DNA of 64,000 nt from Acephala macrosclerotiorum (GCA_014904845.1 MU119202.1:62001-126000), one strand, 5' to 3'; positions 24,001 to 36,290 are shown, counted from the stretch's first letter. Notes: a model not told the origin generated them from the letters alone. Made by a program: numbers and translations.

Positions 24001-25249
24001 GGTCTACGTTGGCTGCCCAAGCTGAGAAACAACGAGCAGAGGCAGTAGCTGGTCAATTCAGGAAAATGGATATGAGCCGCTCCATGCCCGATGAGGAGGC
24101 CGCCAAATACGTTTTGGAAGAGAAGCTCGCTCAGCTCTCGTTCCTCGACGACACTCGAAAACAAAAGGAAGCCGAGAGACAGGCTCTTGGTCGGGTTTTA
24201 GAAGAGACAAATGAGGCTGACCGTTCGTTGACTTATCTCTCGTCCTCGGCTTCAAATGTCAACATGCGTTGGCAGCAAGGTAACTTTGTTGGTGGCGGTA
24301 CCTTCGGTTCCGTCTATGCTGCGATCAACCTGGATTCGGGGCACTTGATGGCAGTTAAGGAGATTCGTCTCCAAGATCCTTCACTAATCCCAACTATTGC
24401 GGGTCAAATTAGGGACGAGATGAGCGTGCTGGAGGTACTCGATCATCCTAACGTTGTGTCGTATCATGGCATTGAGGTTCATCGAGATAAAGTCTACATC
24501 TTCATGGAATACTGCTCAGGTGGATCGCTCGCGGGTCTTCTGGAGCACGGCCGTATTGAGGACGAACAAGTCACCATGGTTTACGCGCTACAGCTTCTCG
24601 AAGGTCTGGCTTACCTGCATGAAAGTGGCATTGTTCATCGCGACATCAAGCCAGAAAGTAGGCGACTGCATCAATATTCTGTGACTACACATAGCTGACT
24701 ATCACTCTAGATATCCTCCTCAACCACAACGGTGTGATCAAATACGTGGATTTTGGTGCAGCTAAGGTCATCGCTCGGCAAGGCAAGACTATGGTTGCTG
24801 CCGATCCTAATGGGAAAGCCAACAAGTCAATGACCGGCACACCCATGTATATGTCTCCCGAAGTCATCAAGGGCGAGAACCCAGGTCGTGCAGGGTCTGT
24901 TGACGTCTGGTCCCTAGGATGTGTCATTTTAGAGATGGCCACCGGTCGACGACCATGGGCATCTCTCGACAACGAATGGGCCATCATGTACAACATCGCG
25001 CAAGGCAATCCTCCACAATTACCTTCCTACGATCAGCTCAGCCCAGAAGGCATCGACTTTTTGAAGAAGTGCTTCATCAAAGATCCGAAGAAGCGTGCTT
25101 CAGCAGCTGAATTACTTCAACACGAATGGATCGTAGCTATCAAGTCTCAAGTCGCCATTGAACCAAGCACACCCAGCGACAGCGGCTCCTCTGTCCATTC
25201 GAGCTCCGGAGGACGAGGCAGTGTCAGCTCTTCCATGACCAATTACTAA
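21037..25249 (+). CDS. MAP kinase kinase kinase, Ssk2/Ssk22 (Os4) type
   Basis: The MAPKKK of the HOG osmotic-stress pathway, which phosphorylates a Pbs2/Os5-type MAPKK in the cytoplasm. Exons 21037-21151, 21271-24657 and 24711-25249 give 1,346 residues. The N-terminus (MSLEVSPRSVRFSHGAEGD) and the next 130 residues are disordered. A long helical regulatory region (about 190-1,000) includes the Ssk2-typical stretch ITGRTVAAQRRMIEDTRSTL. The kinase domain shows the glycine loop GGGTFGSVYA (about 1,046), AVKEIRL, HRDIKPENILL restored across the last intron, DFGAAK and GTPMYMSPEVIKGE. The tail is Ser/Gly-rich. The phase-1 introns at the N-terminus and inside HRDIKPEN both splice cleanly. Orthology is strong. 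Strains mutated in this gene are known in other fungi to resist phenylpyrrole or dicarboximide fungicides. Confidence 0.94.
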
Positions 25250-28200
25250 TTCTTCTTTGTCAATACAAAAATTCGAAATGCCTCGGAAACCTTCGTTTCC
25301 GAGCACATATCCTGGACGTATGGCGTTGTCTTTCATTGGGAGTTCAGTCATGCAGAATATGAAGCGTTGTTTGGGAAATACACAGCATGCATGGCATCAG
25401 CGATGAGTCTGGAGTTTGGGGAAAGGGATTGTTTTTGCCGACGGTGTTTCTTCATCGTATACCTGATTCTTGTCTGTTTGGACGAGTATGTCCGATGATG
25501 GGTGGAGACTAGGATGGAGATCGAGATGGAGGGAACGAAACGCCGGTCGGATAGCTTGGGACCCGATTTACGTACGAGCGGGCGTCGGAGGGGCAGAGAA
25601 AATGGCGTGGAAGATGATATCCGAAAAACTTGTAGTTGATAGATAGTAGTGTAATGAGATAAAAATAATTTGACGGTGTCTTATCCATTCCACGCCTCTC
25701 TTCATTTGATTCAGCTTGGGGGGGGGGTTTTGCCTAGGACCTGTAGTTGTCGCTAGATCACGGGCATCGAGGTACAAAACGACCCTATTCCCAACGAGCT
25801 GGACGTGAGGAGAAGTTGGGATTGGGATCGACTCGTATCCGTCTCCTGACACAGACCATGCGAAACTAAACCGATCTAAACATCAGATATGTCATGTCCA
25901 AGCGCAGTCTAAGTGGGTCTAAGCATCTCGTTCCGTCAAACAAACTTCCACCTACTGTAAGGTAAGTTTCGATTTCGTGATTTATTCTCCGATGCCAAGT
26001 GTCATGTGCCATTGTTTTAGGTTTGGACTATCGAACGGCTGAGTCCTCACCGTCGACTCGGAAATTCAAATCATGATAGCGATCAAGGTCAAAGCACAAC
26101 GTACACGGAAGATCTCCGGATCGTCGTCGTTTCCCGTCTATTAAATCGTTGATAGAGATCCGAGCTTTTGGTTTATTTCCGAAACGGGAAATTTGAAACG
26201 AGAGAGTGGCGAAGTAGGGAGCGATGAGCGGAGAAGAGGATCGTTGTGGGGAGGAAGAAGGTTGAAACTTACGGAGTAGATGGGGCAGGCAAGATCGCCG
26301 TTCATGATTTGGAAGACGGGAGCAGAGGCGAGACGAGATGCCTTGCATCAGCATCGCAGAAGTTGAAGTAAAAGCAGGTCTCATTTTGGGTATGTTGCTG
26401 TACTTATCCTCTGCCGGTTCATTCATTCGTTCGAGGAAAGAAGAACTTGCTCATGCAATTACGGTGCCTAAATCCAAACCGCGTCGTACGGATCCGTAGA
26501 GGAGGCTCGAGCGAGGGAAATCTCGAGATGCAAGTCTCCCACTGTTGAAGTTTGGTGGCCGGCAGCCGGTGGCCGGTGCTGCGAGTCATATACCAGTACC
26601 CTACCGTGGGTGCGTCCGCAGGTGAGGGTGGTTGAAACTAAAAATTTGAAGGAAGAGATACAGAGCACGTTTTGGATAGAGGTTGTGGTTCGTTGTACAG
26701 ATAGAAGATTGCAGGGGGTTTACATACATGGACTTCTGTTTGTCAAAGTTTTGTCTAACATTGCAGTACATGAAGACGGAGGTAGATGAGAAAGTATATG
26801 CTAAGATGAGATGAGATTAGATCGGACGGGATGGTATGATGGCAGAGCATGGGAGAATGTGAAGAATGGTCATAGAAATAGAACGGAGCAGAGAACAGAC
26901 TCTGCAGTGACCCAAGTACAGACAGCACCACACGTTCGCCAACCCTCCTCGTTGTCCATACCTTGGGATAAAATCTGTGCAGTCCAGCCTCCTCTCTAGA
27001 AACCAGCACAGGCGGTGAAGCGCCCAGCTAAGATCTTTAAGCTCTCGACGAGTGGATGAGAATTTCACGTTTGCCGCTTCCATGCGAGGCATCTGTACGC
27101 AAGGAGTGTAGTACTGCAGTTCACGGAGCCCAGTTGCTTGTGCGGTAAAGCTCGAAGCTGCTGTGGAGAGCGAAATGGATCCTTCAAGCCACGACACTTG
27201 TGAGTGCAGCATTGGTGTAAGGTACGAGGATGCTAGCTGCGAGTGAGCTGTTGAAGTGGTTGTTCAGCAACAGTGGTATGCATTAGTTTGGTGCGTTGTT
27301 CAGGGGGAGGCAAGGCTGAGGTCAGCGAAGTGCGGGTGTTTCGGTTACGGAATGGAAAAGGGGAGAGAGCCGAACTATTGGTTGGGAAGTCTCAATTGGT
27401 GTGTGCGGTGAAGAACGAGCTTGAGGCTCTTGCTCATGAAAGGTGGTGTTGTCATAATTATTTGAAATGATGTGTGAGGGTTGTGAGGCTTGAATTGGCT
27501 TTTTGGTCAGGTCTGGGCGGCCACGCAGGACGGATTGAGTTGATCGCAGACGTGTGGAAGCTGTGGGCGTTGTGTAGCCTACCAAGATTCGAACTGCATG
27601 TGGTTGATGGATGCAGGCGCCCACAGTCGTTCATGCGATTCAGGGGAAAGAAGAGGCTGAGATGTGCTGTCAGCCTTGGGCTCGCATTCGAGAAGAGTAA
27701 GTGGTTGAGAGGATTTTGAGATTGGGTATCTATGTGTGTTCACACATAGACAGATATTGACATCGGTGGATGTCTGTATTTTGGAGAGCATGGTAATGCG
27801 AGGATATCTGAATCCGGCATGAAGGTGTGCTGTTAAAGATGAGCTAGTCCTGAGATATCATGAGGAGGGGAAGAACGATATGAGGAAACAGCAACACTGT
27901 TTAAGGTTGCGTTTGATGGCTGTTATCAAATTGAAATTTCATTAATTGTCTGATGCAGATATCTCGATAGGGACGAGCTTTGAGGGGGATAAGTTCTAGA
28001 TCAGTATCGATTGTTGGCAAGACATTGGTGGCGGGGTCATAAACGTGCCGGCCCAGCCCGCTGACGGTCCGAATCGAGAAGGAGTCTTGAGTCGTCCATA
28101 CCATTTCAAGGATCTAGACTATCGGTTCCTGGATTGTTCAAGACATACCAAATTAAAAGCTACCTTGTTCCTACTCTTGACGTCGCAAAGAGCTTCGTAT

Positions 28201-30102
28201 TGCATACTGGCGTGTGCTCATGATGCTTCCTTTTTCAGGGAGCGCGGAGAAGCTTCACCCAGAACCCAAAAAAAAAGGCCCGTCTTCTTACTTCAGTCTC
28301 ATCCGGAGAATCCGTCAGATCTTAATCAGTCAGTAGTATCGTCATCATCGCTGACGTTTTTGACAGTTTCGTCGTGATAAGGCTAACGGCTGTCTTGCTC
28401 AGATGATGCTCGTAGAGTTTGAAGTTTGCCATGGTCCAAACGGCTGCTGTAGATCATATAAATTTGATAAGAAAATACGGATCATAGGATCTCGGGACTT
28501 TTGCAAGCATGCCGCACAGGCGGACACTGTCAGGGGCGGGAAGCATCTTTCAACGATGGGTGGCTCGGATAGGACGGGGCCAAAAAACAATGGCCATCGA
28601 TCTGTAGCCGTTGTCAGGTACCACGTATGTGCGGCTTGGAGAAGGATTTTGATGAGGCCCGTTCACATGGCCTCCTCCGTCGATGAAGGCGTAGAACCAT
28701 GGCTTGCGAAGACGACGTCGGGATGGAGGGCAGGCTTCTTGGTGGACTGATTTCTTGCTTCGAGATTTGAGTTCTTTCGCAGTATGGCTGGTGTTGATGG
28801 CCTGTCGATCAAGTCCGTTTGTCGCTCGTGAACGAATCAGGGATATACTCGGTTGCAGAGACATCGCTTATGTTTCAGGGCCGCAGCACTAAACAAGATC
28901 CGCCAGCGGCCATCGACAGCGAACCCACTTCAGTAACCCCTCGTCCACACGAGCCGCTAAATCCCTCCACCCACTCCTCAGCACCCCTCGTTCAACCGCA
29001 CTCAGCGACTGGCTGGCGGCCGCATCTGTCACTTTGGCCTGACGGGCTCTTAACTGAACTAGCAAAGCCAGCTACCAACCTTGTTTCTGGCCGAGCTTGT
29101 GGCTGGTGATGGTGTCGTGCTCTGTTTGGAGATTCTTCACCGCTCCGATGTCACCTCAACGCAAAACCCTCATTTCCTTCCTTTGCCCTCAAGATCACTC
29201 GAGAGTCCAGTTACCGTCCCGACGTCGATGACCTGTCATATGTCTCGTAAATAATGTCCTTCTAGTGTTCCGTCGGATCTCGACTCCAGAATTTTGCCGG
29301 CTGTATGCGAAATTGGTGACGGATGTGTCTGCCCGCAGCAGTCGGCGTGGAATGAATCGGCAAGGTACAGTTTTCAACGCTCAAGCCTTCCCCATCTGCC
29401 CTTGCACAGCACGTTTCGGCAATGGCGTCAAAACTGTCGGTCCTCATGGCACTCGTTGATTTGCTCATCCCTTTAGTCTCCGAACACCCTGACTAGAACA
29501 ACTAGAAAATGTCCAGGATGCCATCAAAACCTCCTCCAACAACCTCCACAACCACTCGTTTTGCGAGCCAGATGAGCTAAAGACTTCAAGCTCCCCGCCA
29601 GGGTCTGACCTGGCCTGACACCGCCCAACGAGAAACAAGGATCCCCTCCTCCCATCACCGCAGCTTCCACACCAGAAGCTGTCGTTTCTCATTGTACCAC
29701 TGCTCCACCACCACACAGACCCAGCATGGCACCTTGGGATTATTTATTTGTGCCTATCTGCGGATATCGTGTTGAGATAACACCGACCACCCTTGTTAGA
29801 GCTGCAGCGCGGGATGGCCAGGTCCCAAGCAAGTGCCGTGAACATCTTATATTAGATGCTGAGCCTGCATCTTTCTGTCTTGGAAGCTTTGTGCGCCTTC
29901 GACGTCCTCTTGTCGAATCTGGGTGGTCTCTAGATCACTTGGTCACGAGTGCCTCTCCCCTATCAACTCTTCTTTTCTTCTTCTATCATTGATCATACTT
30001 CACTTGAAGACTTTCCACAGTGCAGGCAGTCCTCACGTCAAGAGCGATGTATTGACCTCCACAATTTGAACCTTATTCTCCACACCTCAAGGCCTCTTCG
30101 AC
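25250..30102. other. 4.85 kb stretch without a supportable gene
   Basis: GC content is normal and no RIP is visible. Open frames are short (up to about 130 residues), overlap on both strands and lack motifs. The longest, minus 26028-26426, is Ser/Arg-rich and unrecognised. A GTAAGT donor-like site on the minus strand near 26,270 hints at a spliced transcript. A 9-bp inverted repeat with a 2-nt loop sits at 27,730-27,749. The right part may include a long upstream region for the membrane-protein gene at 30,103. I see no tRNA, rRNA or mobile element. Confidence 0.4.
27730..27749. repeat. Short near-perfect palindrome (9-bp arms, 2-nt loop)
   Basis: The arms CTATGTGTG and CACACATAG are exact reverse complements, separated by TT. 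It could be a protein-binding site or chance; its spacing in an otherwise featureless region is all the evidence available. Confidence 0.5.
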
Positions 30103-31296
30103 ATGAGAGCTATACAGACTGCACTCTTTGCAAGCATATTCAGTCTTTCAGAAATTGTCCTAGGTGACCTTCCTCATCCTTCAGTCAACTCGGTTGCGAA
30201 AGCTTCTCCGTCGGCTCCAAGTCTACCAGGTGGAAAGAAAGGCACTGATCCGCCCTCAGCATCACCAGCAGCTAGTAGTACTGTCACAATTACTGCTTCA
30301 ATCATATCAACAACTCCACTCTCCACAACGACGGTACAAGCATCGAGCCAGAGAACGACAGTCAATACAATCAATGTCTTGTCTTTCATGACATCGTCTT
30401 CTGCAGCTTCGACGACTTCGAGAGCCACTAGTACGACGTCGAGTCCAAACGAGACGTCCTTATCAATGTCGTCAAGCTCAGCAACCTCTCAACCTACAAA
30501 GATCTCCCATCAAACCCTGATTATCATTCTTTCAGCAGTCTTCGGCTCCGTAGGACTCATTCTCCTTGGTGGAGCTATTTTTCTGCTATACCGATTTAGT
30601 CAAGGACGGACCCCTTTCAGACATCGAGGAGCGTCACCAATCAACGACGATGAAATCGAATCGTGGCGGAGTGGTCGAGAGAAGCAGCCAATACCTCCTC
30701 CCGATCATGGACCAGCAATCCGAGAAGTGGCTTCACTCCCTCTGCATACGCCAGCATGGACATGGGCAGCTTCCTCAACATCCATCCGAACTGTTTCCGC
30801 CAATATGTCCGACTTCCCCTCGGTTATCGCATACCCCGAACCCCTCTCGGTTGTCGCCAAAGCACCAAACGCTCGGGCAGGATTAACAGACGAAGCTTTA
30901 CCCGGTGCAGATCCGTTCATCACACCTCCCAAGCGACAGAGTTCTCGGTTATCTAAAGCGCCGCCAGGACATGCTCGGACGAAGAGTAGGAGGAGTAGCA
31001 TAAGTGCCAAGAGCATGTGGAGTGTTCGAGAGCGGAGTAGCAGTGATCTGAAAGGGAAGGATAGATACTCGACATGGTACGACCAGGACCCGAAAAGCAA
31101 AGAAAGACAATCAACTTGGTACGATCAAGACGATGAAGTCGTCAGCAGCCATATGCGAACGGACAATGGGAGCAGCTCGCCTGGAATATCGGATTTCTTT
31201 GATGGGGTGCCGTCTGGAGGACTATCGCCAAGACCGAAGTCACGGCCAAGGTTATGGGAGGTATCGAGAGAGGATATTGGTAGAGCTATTGCATAG
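30103..31296 (+). CDS. Single-pass Ser/Thr-rich surface membrane protein (unknown)
   Basis: An intronless frame of 397 residues. The N-terminus MRAIQTALFASIFSLSEIVLG is a typical signal peptide. Residues about 22-145 form a Ser/Thr-rich, probably O-glycosylated, external stalk. One strong membrane segment follows, TLIIILSAVFGSVGLILLGG (about 147-166), then a basic-charged cytoplasmic tail of about 220 residues beginning RFSQGRTPFRHRGASP. The layout resembles Mid2/Wsc-type cell-wall stress sensors and other fungal stalk proteins, but no WSC cysteine domain is present, so the role is open. The tail contains two copies of the heptapeptide STWYDQD about 13 residues apart (about 326-345), and several SRR/RRSS sites that could be phosphorylated. 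The downstream neighbour is Dpb4, in the same direction and 576 bp away. Confidence 0.8.
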   Translation: MRAIQTALFASIFSLSEIVLGDLPHPSVNSVAKASPSAPSLPGGKKGTDPPSASPAASSTVTITASIISTTPLSTTTVQASSQRTTVNTINVLSFMTSSSAASTTSRATSTTSSPNETSLSMSSSSATSQPTKISHQTLIIILSAVFGSVGLILLGGAIFLLYRFSQGRTPFRHRGASPINDDEIESWRSGREKQPIPPPDHGPAIREVASLPLHTPAWTWAASSTSIRTVSANMSDFPSVIAYPEPLSVVAKAPNARAGLTDEALPGADPFITPPKRQSSRLSKAPPGHARTKSRRSSISAKSMWSVRERSSSDLKGKDRYSTWYDQDPKSKERQSTWYDQDDEVVSSHMRTDNGSSSPGISDFFDGVPSGGLSPRPKSRPRLWEVSREDIGRAIA

Positions 31297-31872
31297 CTGC
31301 CACTGGCAACATATATTTTTCTACTGGACGAGAGAACAATAAGGGTTCGGATTGGTACTGGCATACAATGCCGAGATTTTCTTTCTATGTTCGTGCACAG
31401 CACGTAGGGAGGGCGTTTTAGGCTCCGAGCTTCGACTCGATGTAGAAACATGATGGGAGACTTTGATGCATCTGGCCATTGCCAACGTAATGCACTGCAG
31501 GTTCTTGCCTAGCTACCACTCCTAGAGAACATTGACTAGCTTAGTGTAAATAAATATACAATATCCAATCCGCGAATAGTTCGAAGGGGTCTGAGAACGT
31601 GTGACAGTGCTATTGTCGAAGCCTTTCTTTGGCCGTGCTAGATATTAAAAAGAGAAAAAGATGAAGCTGGAAGGAGGTCAAACAAACAAACCAGGAGAGA
31701 ACTTGTCCTCAGGAGTCAGTATCACGTGTTAGACACGAATCGCGTCTCCACCGGCGGACGCGCTGACCGCCTTCACGAAAGATAATCTGCCGCCTTGCTC
31801 CTCTCCCCTCATCGAACAATCAATTGAACCACGTCCTCCTCGATACGCCTCTCACCAATCCCTCCGTACACA
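31297..31872. other. Intergenic region upstream of Dpb4
   Basis: About 575 bp holding the 3' UTR of the membrane protein gene and the upstream region of Dpb4. A GC-rich stretch at about 31,735-31,790 contains CACGTG-like and GACGCG sequences (ACGCG is the core of the fungal MBF cell-cycle site). This would fit a replication gene but is only suggestive. Confidence 0.35.
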
Positions 31873-32870
31873 ATGCCTCCCAAAAAAGTCCCTCCTCCAC
31901 CATCCGCGACCGGTGATGAAGGCACGCCTAAACAGGATACCGTCTTCAGAGAAGGCATAAATATCGAGGTAGCCCAGCAAGCCGAAGCCACGTTCATGAG
32001 AATTGAGGTCGTGTACTGTCCAGCCCCGTATATATAGCTGCACAGAACCGGTTTCTACTTATGTCTGGCCCCCGAGTAATTAAAGCTGACTCGACAACAG
32101 GACTTGAATCTGCCAAAAAGTATTGTGACGAGATTGGCAAAGGGGGTCTTGCCGCCCAATACGCAGATCCAGGGAAATGCGATGTTGGCGATGACGAAGA
32201 GCGCGACGGTTTTCGTGAATTATTTGGCGAGCCAGTATGTGTTTCTCTCATTCCTGGGTCTATGCGTCTGGGGCTAGGTGAGATATTGGAGTGGGCGCAT
32301 GGCTGACTTGGGATTGGGATAGGGCGAACGAATTTGCTGCCAGTGCGAACCGGAAAACGATTTCACCTCAAGATGTATTTGCTGCATTGGATGAAGCACA
32401 ACTATCGGATTTTAAACCAAGATTAGAGGCCGAGCTAGCAAGTCGGTTTCCCTTTCATCAGATTTACAATCGCAAGCAAGGCTGACCCAGTGGCAGAGTT
32501 CAACGAAGTCCAGGCCGACAAGAGAAATGCATACAAGAGCAAGGTCGCCTCCAGTAAAGCAGCTGGGCATACTCATGGCGAGGAAGACGGCGATGGAGAT
32601 AGCTTGATGGACAGAGATGGACAACCAGCTTCGAAGAAGGCGAGGAGAGATCCTGATGACAGTGTTATGGATGCGAGTGAGATGACAGAAGGCTATTCAC
32701 GAGCAGATCATACGGCAGATGAAGAGGGCGATGACGGAGGCGATGAAACGGAAGCAGACGAGGATGAGGATGAGGGAGAAGAGCGCCTGGAGGTCGAAGA
32801 ACGATTAGAGGAGCCAGAGGAGAAAGAGGAACATGACGAGGCTCTGGACAATGGGGAGGATAGCGAGTGA
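31873..32870 (+). CDS. DPB4: DNA polymerase epsilon subunit Dpb4 (histone-fold)
   Basis: A small histone-fold subunit of DNA polymerase epsilon (also in a chromatin-remodelling ISW2/CHRAC-type complex), nuclear. Exons 31873-31968, 32101-32234, 32323-32441 and 32497-32870 give 240 residues. The histone fold reads DLNLPKSIVTRLAKGVLPP, then NAMLAMTKSATVFVNYLASQ and ANEFAASANRKTISPQDVFA, a close match to the family pattern. The last intron is the least certain: a GTCGGT donor joined to GTGGCAG gives EAELAKFNEVQADKRNAY, which fits relatives best. The C-terminal 90 residues are extremely acidic (ADEDEDEGEERLEVEER), common in fungal Dpb4. Large parts of exons 1-2 read open in other frames, which hides the gene in a simple ORF scan. 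Confidence 0.9.
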
Positions 32871-33295
32871 TTTGATATTAGACGGAGTTACGGCAGGGCT
32901 GCATCTGGGAACTTGGAGTTACTGGAAAAGCGATGTCTGGATGCTTGTACGAACTATCATAGCCTCATGTCTGGCCTTCTCTGGGTATGTCTCACGTCCT
33001 GCGCCTAGCCATAGGTGCAGCTTCCTTGCATCCAGAGGCAGATATTACATCCCTGCTATAGTGATTTTAATCGTCGAATGGTGTTGTGGACTTTCGTCAA
33101 GTCTCATGAGTTCTCTCCGAGGCTACAAATATGAGTGCAATCTGTTTTGTCCAAACTTCGCCTTCATGGAGAATTTCTCGCTAATGAAAAAGGGGGCGGA
33201 AGAGCTTCCAACGCCGAAGCACAATCCATTTCAATCAAACGTCATATTCTTGAAACTTGTTCGCTAATACAACAGGGTATATTCATAAACCGCTT
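32871..33295. other. Convergent 3' region between Dpb4 and the broken gene
   Basis: About 425 bp between two stops. No gene, repeat or RNA is recognised. Confidence 0.4.
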
Positions 33296-34556
33296 CTACT
33301 CCTCCGAGTCCTCATTCTCAACATCTTCCTCGCAAGGAAATTTGTGCCTCGGTTCTTCATCCTTGTCTATGACCCAGTAGATCCTCATCGCCACTTTTCC
33401 CTCCTTCTTGTCGGCTTTCATGATCTCCTTTCGTCCCTTTGAGGCCTCCTCTCCGACCTTCCTCCCGTAAATGAATTGGCACGATGTTTTGCAAAAAGCG
33501 CAGCTGGCCAGAGGCATAAAACCTCCTCGAAAGCTCCGACACGGCAAAATCAAAGAGGCGAGACAAAGGAGGAATGACTTAACTCTTTCTCCTTCAACGT
33601 CTTACCATCTCCCTATCCAACTTCCTCATCTCCTTTTGCAAATCATATTCAATGTCCGCCGTCTTCTCGGGATCTGCTCCTTTCTTCCCACACAATTTTT
33701 TCTCGGCTTTTGCTTGCTCCTTTGCTATGTCTCTCTCAATCTTCCCAATCTCCTTATCATACTTCCTCGCCTCCTTCTCGGCTTTTTCCTAACCCTCCTC
33801 GTTCTTCTCCCACGCCTTATTTCTGTCTTTTGTAATGCGCTTTGTCGTCTTCGCATTCCTCTTCTGCGCTTGCTTGCTCCCCATTTTCTTCCACCAATTA
33901 TCGAATTGCTCAGGCGCTAGCAATTCATGGAACTGTAGATCCGCAACCTTATCACCCAATGCCCTAATCCTCCTCATCCTCGGATCATTCTCTTCGTCTC
34001 CCCAACCCGAACCAACGCGAGAATGCATCTCCACCAAAGGCGGCAGTTTCAAGACTTCGCTATCATGCCCAACCGCTGCCATCATCTTTTTAGTCTTGAG
34101 GACTTTGACTCTTAGCCCCTTTGGTAAGAAGATATTCTGGTTGGCGTCTTTGACGAAAGCTTTGGCTCGGGTCCAGGAAGTGGCTGCTGGGGCGAGACCA
34201 GCGCCAAGTTGGATGCCGATGCCGGCGTAGTTTACTGGGTGGGGAGCCCAGATCATGACACTGCCGACGACAGAGGCGACTGTGAAGGCGGGGTGGGCGA
34301 TGAAGGCTTCGTTAAGGCCGTCGATGAAGTTGAGGAATTGGTCTTGGGGTATGTCGAGGTTGGAGAGATAGGGTGCTCAGGCTCTTGAGAAGGGTGAAAA
34401 GAACGCTCCTCGGAATGGCTTAGATGTTTCTGCGTAAGGTTAGGTGATGGTTAGAATGACATAGTGGATGGACTGAGTACATACGTGGAATAACGATTGG
34501 CTTGAACTTGTGGCCGTGGGAGGAAGACCAGGCTCGGCTGTAATACCTAATTTCCG
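33296..34556 (-). pseudogene. 3' part of a disrupted gene (unknown family), cut by transposon block
   Basis: Minus-strand coding remnant. Reading from the block edge leftwards: RYYSRAWSSSHGHKFKPIVI, an intron with a GTATGT donor and TTACGCAG acceptor, then TSKPFRGAFFSPFSRA, an in-frame TGA at 34377-34379, then APYLSNLDIPQDQFLNFIDG and a well-conserved-looking body (VMIWAPHPVNYAGIGIQLGA, IFLPKGLRVKVLKTKKMMAA) open to a TAG at 33789-33791. The same frame continues past it as a Lys/Glu-rich coiled-coil-like tail (EKEARKYDKEIGKIERD), and a last exon reading RIYWVIDKDEEPRHKFPCEE ends at 33296. I do not know a name for the family. The 5' end stops abruptly at the AT-rich block, and no start codon is present on this side. 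The TAG may be a CAG-to-TAG change, a RIP-type CpA transition; the TGA is not RIP-like. Confidence 0.72.
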
Positions 34557-34575
34557 GTATCGATACGGTATTGAT
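34557..34575 (+). repeat. Left inverted terminal motif of the nest
   Basis: Nineteen bases beginning GTATCGATACGG that match the reverse complement of 53089-53107 at 16 of 19 positions; the three differences are transitions. Inward of both copies the sequences again share GTATTAGT and TATCGAT motifs, although with gaps. This suggests the eroded terminal inverted repeats of an outermost DNA transposon. Confidence 0.5.
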
Positions 34576-36290
34576 GCCAGAATCGTAAGGTATTAGTATT
34601 ATCGATAAAGTATCGATTCTTAGCGAGCTTATTACATAATATACTTCTCTTTCTCTCTTAAAATAAACTCTATTACTTTCACGAGAAGTTTTTCTTACGA
34701 CACTACATTATATAAAGCATTTTCTCTTCGTACGATTATTATTATTATTTTTATTACGTTTATTACTTTTAAATAAACTAATTTTAAAAAAAAGTATTTA
34801 AAAAAAAAAAATTTTTTTAATACTTTAAATACTTTCGTATTTTAATCGTTTTCGATTTTATTTACTTTTTATTTCAATTTATTATACGATAAACTTTTGA
34901 AAATATTTTTTTTAATTTATTATTTATTAATAAAATTGAAAAAATATTAATAATTATAAATAAAAACTTTAATTAGTATTATTTTTACGTATTTTAATAT
35001 TATTAAACGAAAAAAAATTTTTTATTAAAATCGTACGATTTAAGTAAATTATAATTTTTATATTTATTTTTATTTGTAAATCGAATAATTACTCGAAGAA
35101 ATAAAATAATTCGATTAAAAATATTAAATTTTAATAATTTACGAGACGAATTATCGTACGAAAAAATCGAAAAAATAAATAAAATTATAATTTTTTTTTT
35201 ATATTTTTTTTAAAAAATTTTAATTTTAATTAAAATCGATTTTAATTATTTTTTTAATTAATATATTTTAATATATTTTGTATAATTATAAAAATTTAAA
35301 ATTAATATAATAATATAAATTGAAAATATATTAATTTTTATATAATAATTATTAAAAATTTTATATATTATTTTAATTTAATAAAAAAAAAATTTTATTT
35401 TTATTTTTTTTATATTTAATTTATTATATAAAAATTAATTTAATTATACGAAAAAAAAAAAATTTTATATTTTTTTTTTAAAATATTTAATTAAAATATT
35501 TATTATAAAAAAAATAAAATCAAAAAAAATAGAATTTTTTTTAATAATAAAAATAATTTATTAAAAAAAAATAAAAAAAATTTTAATTATATGAAATTTT
35601 TTTTAATTTTTAAAAATTAAAATATTTTTTTTAAATTTTTTTTTATAATTTTAATAATATTTTTTTATTACGAATTGTAAATTAAATAATATAAAAAGTA
35701 TTTAATATTAATTATTTTATTTCGTACGATTATTTATTGAAATTAATTTTTTTATAAACGTATAAAATTTTTTGATTTTTTTAATCGATTTACGAATATA
35801 AATTATAATATTATATATTTAATCAAATAAATCTATAAATTTAAATTAAATTTTTATTATTTTTATTATATTAAAAATTTTAATTTTTTTTTATTAATTA
35901 TATAATTTAAAATTATTTAAATTAATTATATTCGTAAATAAAAAAATTTATATAATAAAATTAATAATATAATTAAAATAATAAATATATTAATATTTTA
36001 TTTTTTAAATTAAATCGAATATATTTTTTAATTTTTTTTAAATTAATCAATAAAAAATATTATTTGTAAAAATATTATTTTTTATAATAATTTTAAATTT
36101 TCATATAATATTATAATTTTTAAAAATTAATTAAAAAATAGTAAATTGAATTTTTAAATTATAATTAAAAACTTTTTTTAAAACGAGAAAATTTTTTTAT
36201 TTTTTTTAATTATATATAATAAAATAAATACAAATTATTAATAAAAACTAATAATTTAAAAAAATTCAAATATTAAAAAAAATATAAATA

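Noticed and set aside
27570..27640. GATTCGAAC-type B-box look-alike on the minus strand
   Set aside because: The bases around it do not form a T-stem, and no A-box or acceptor pairing is present.
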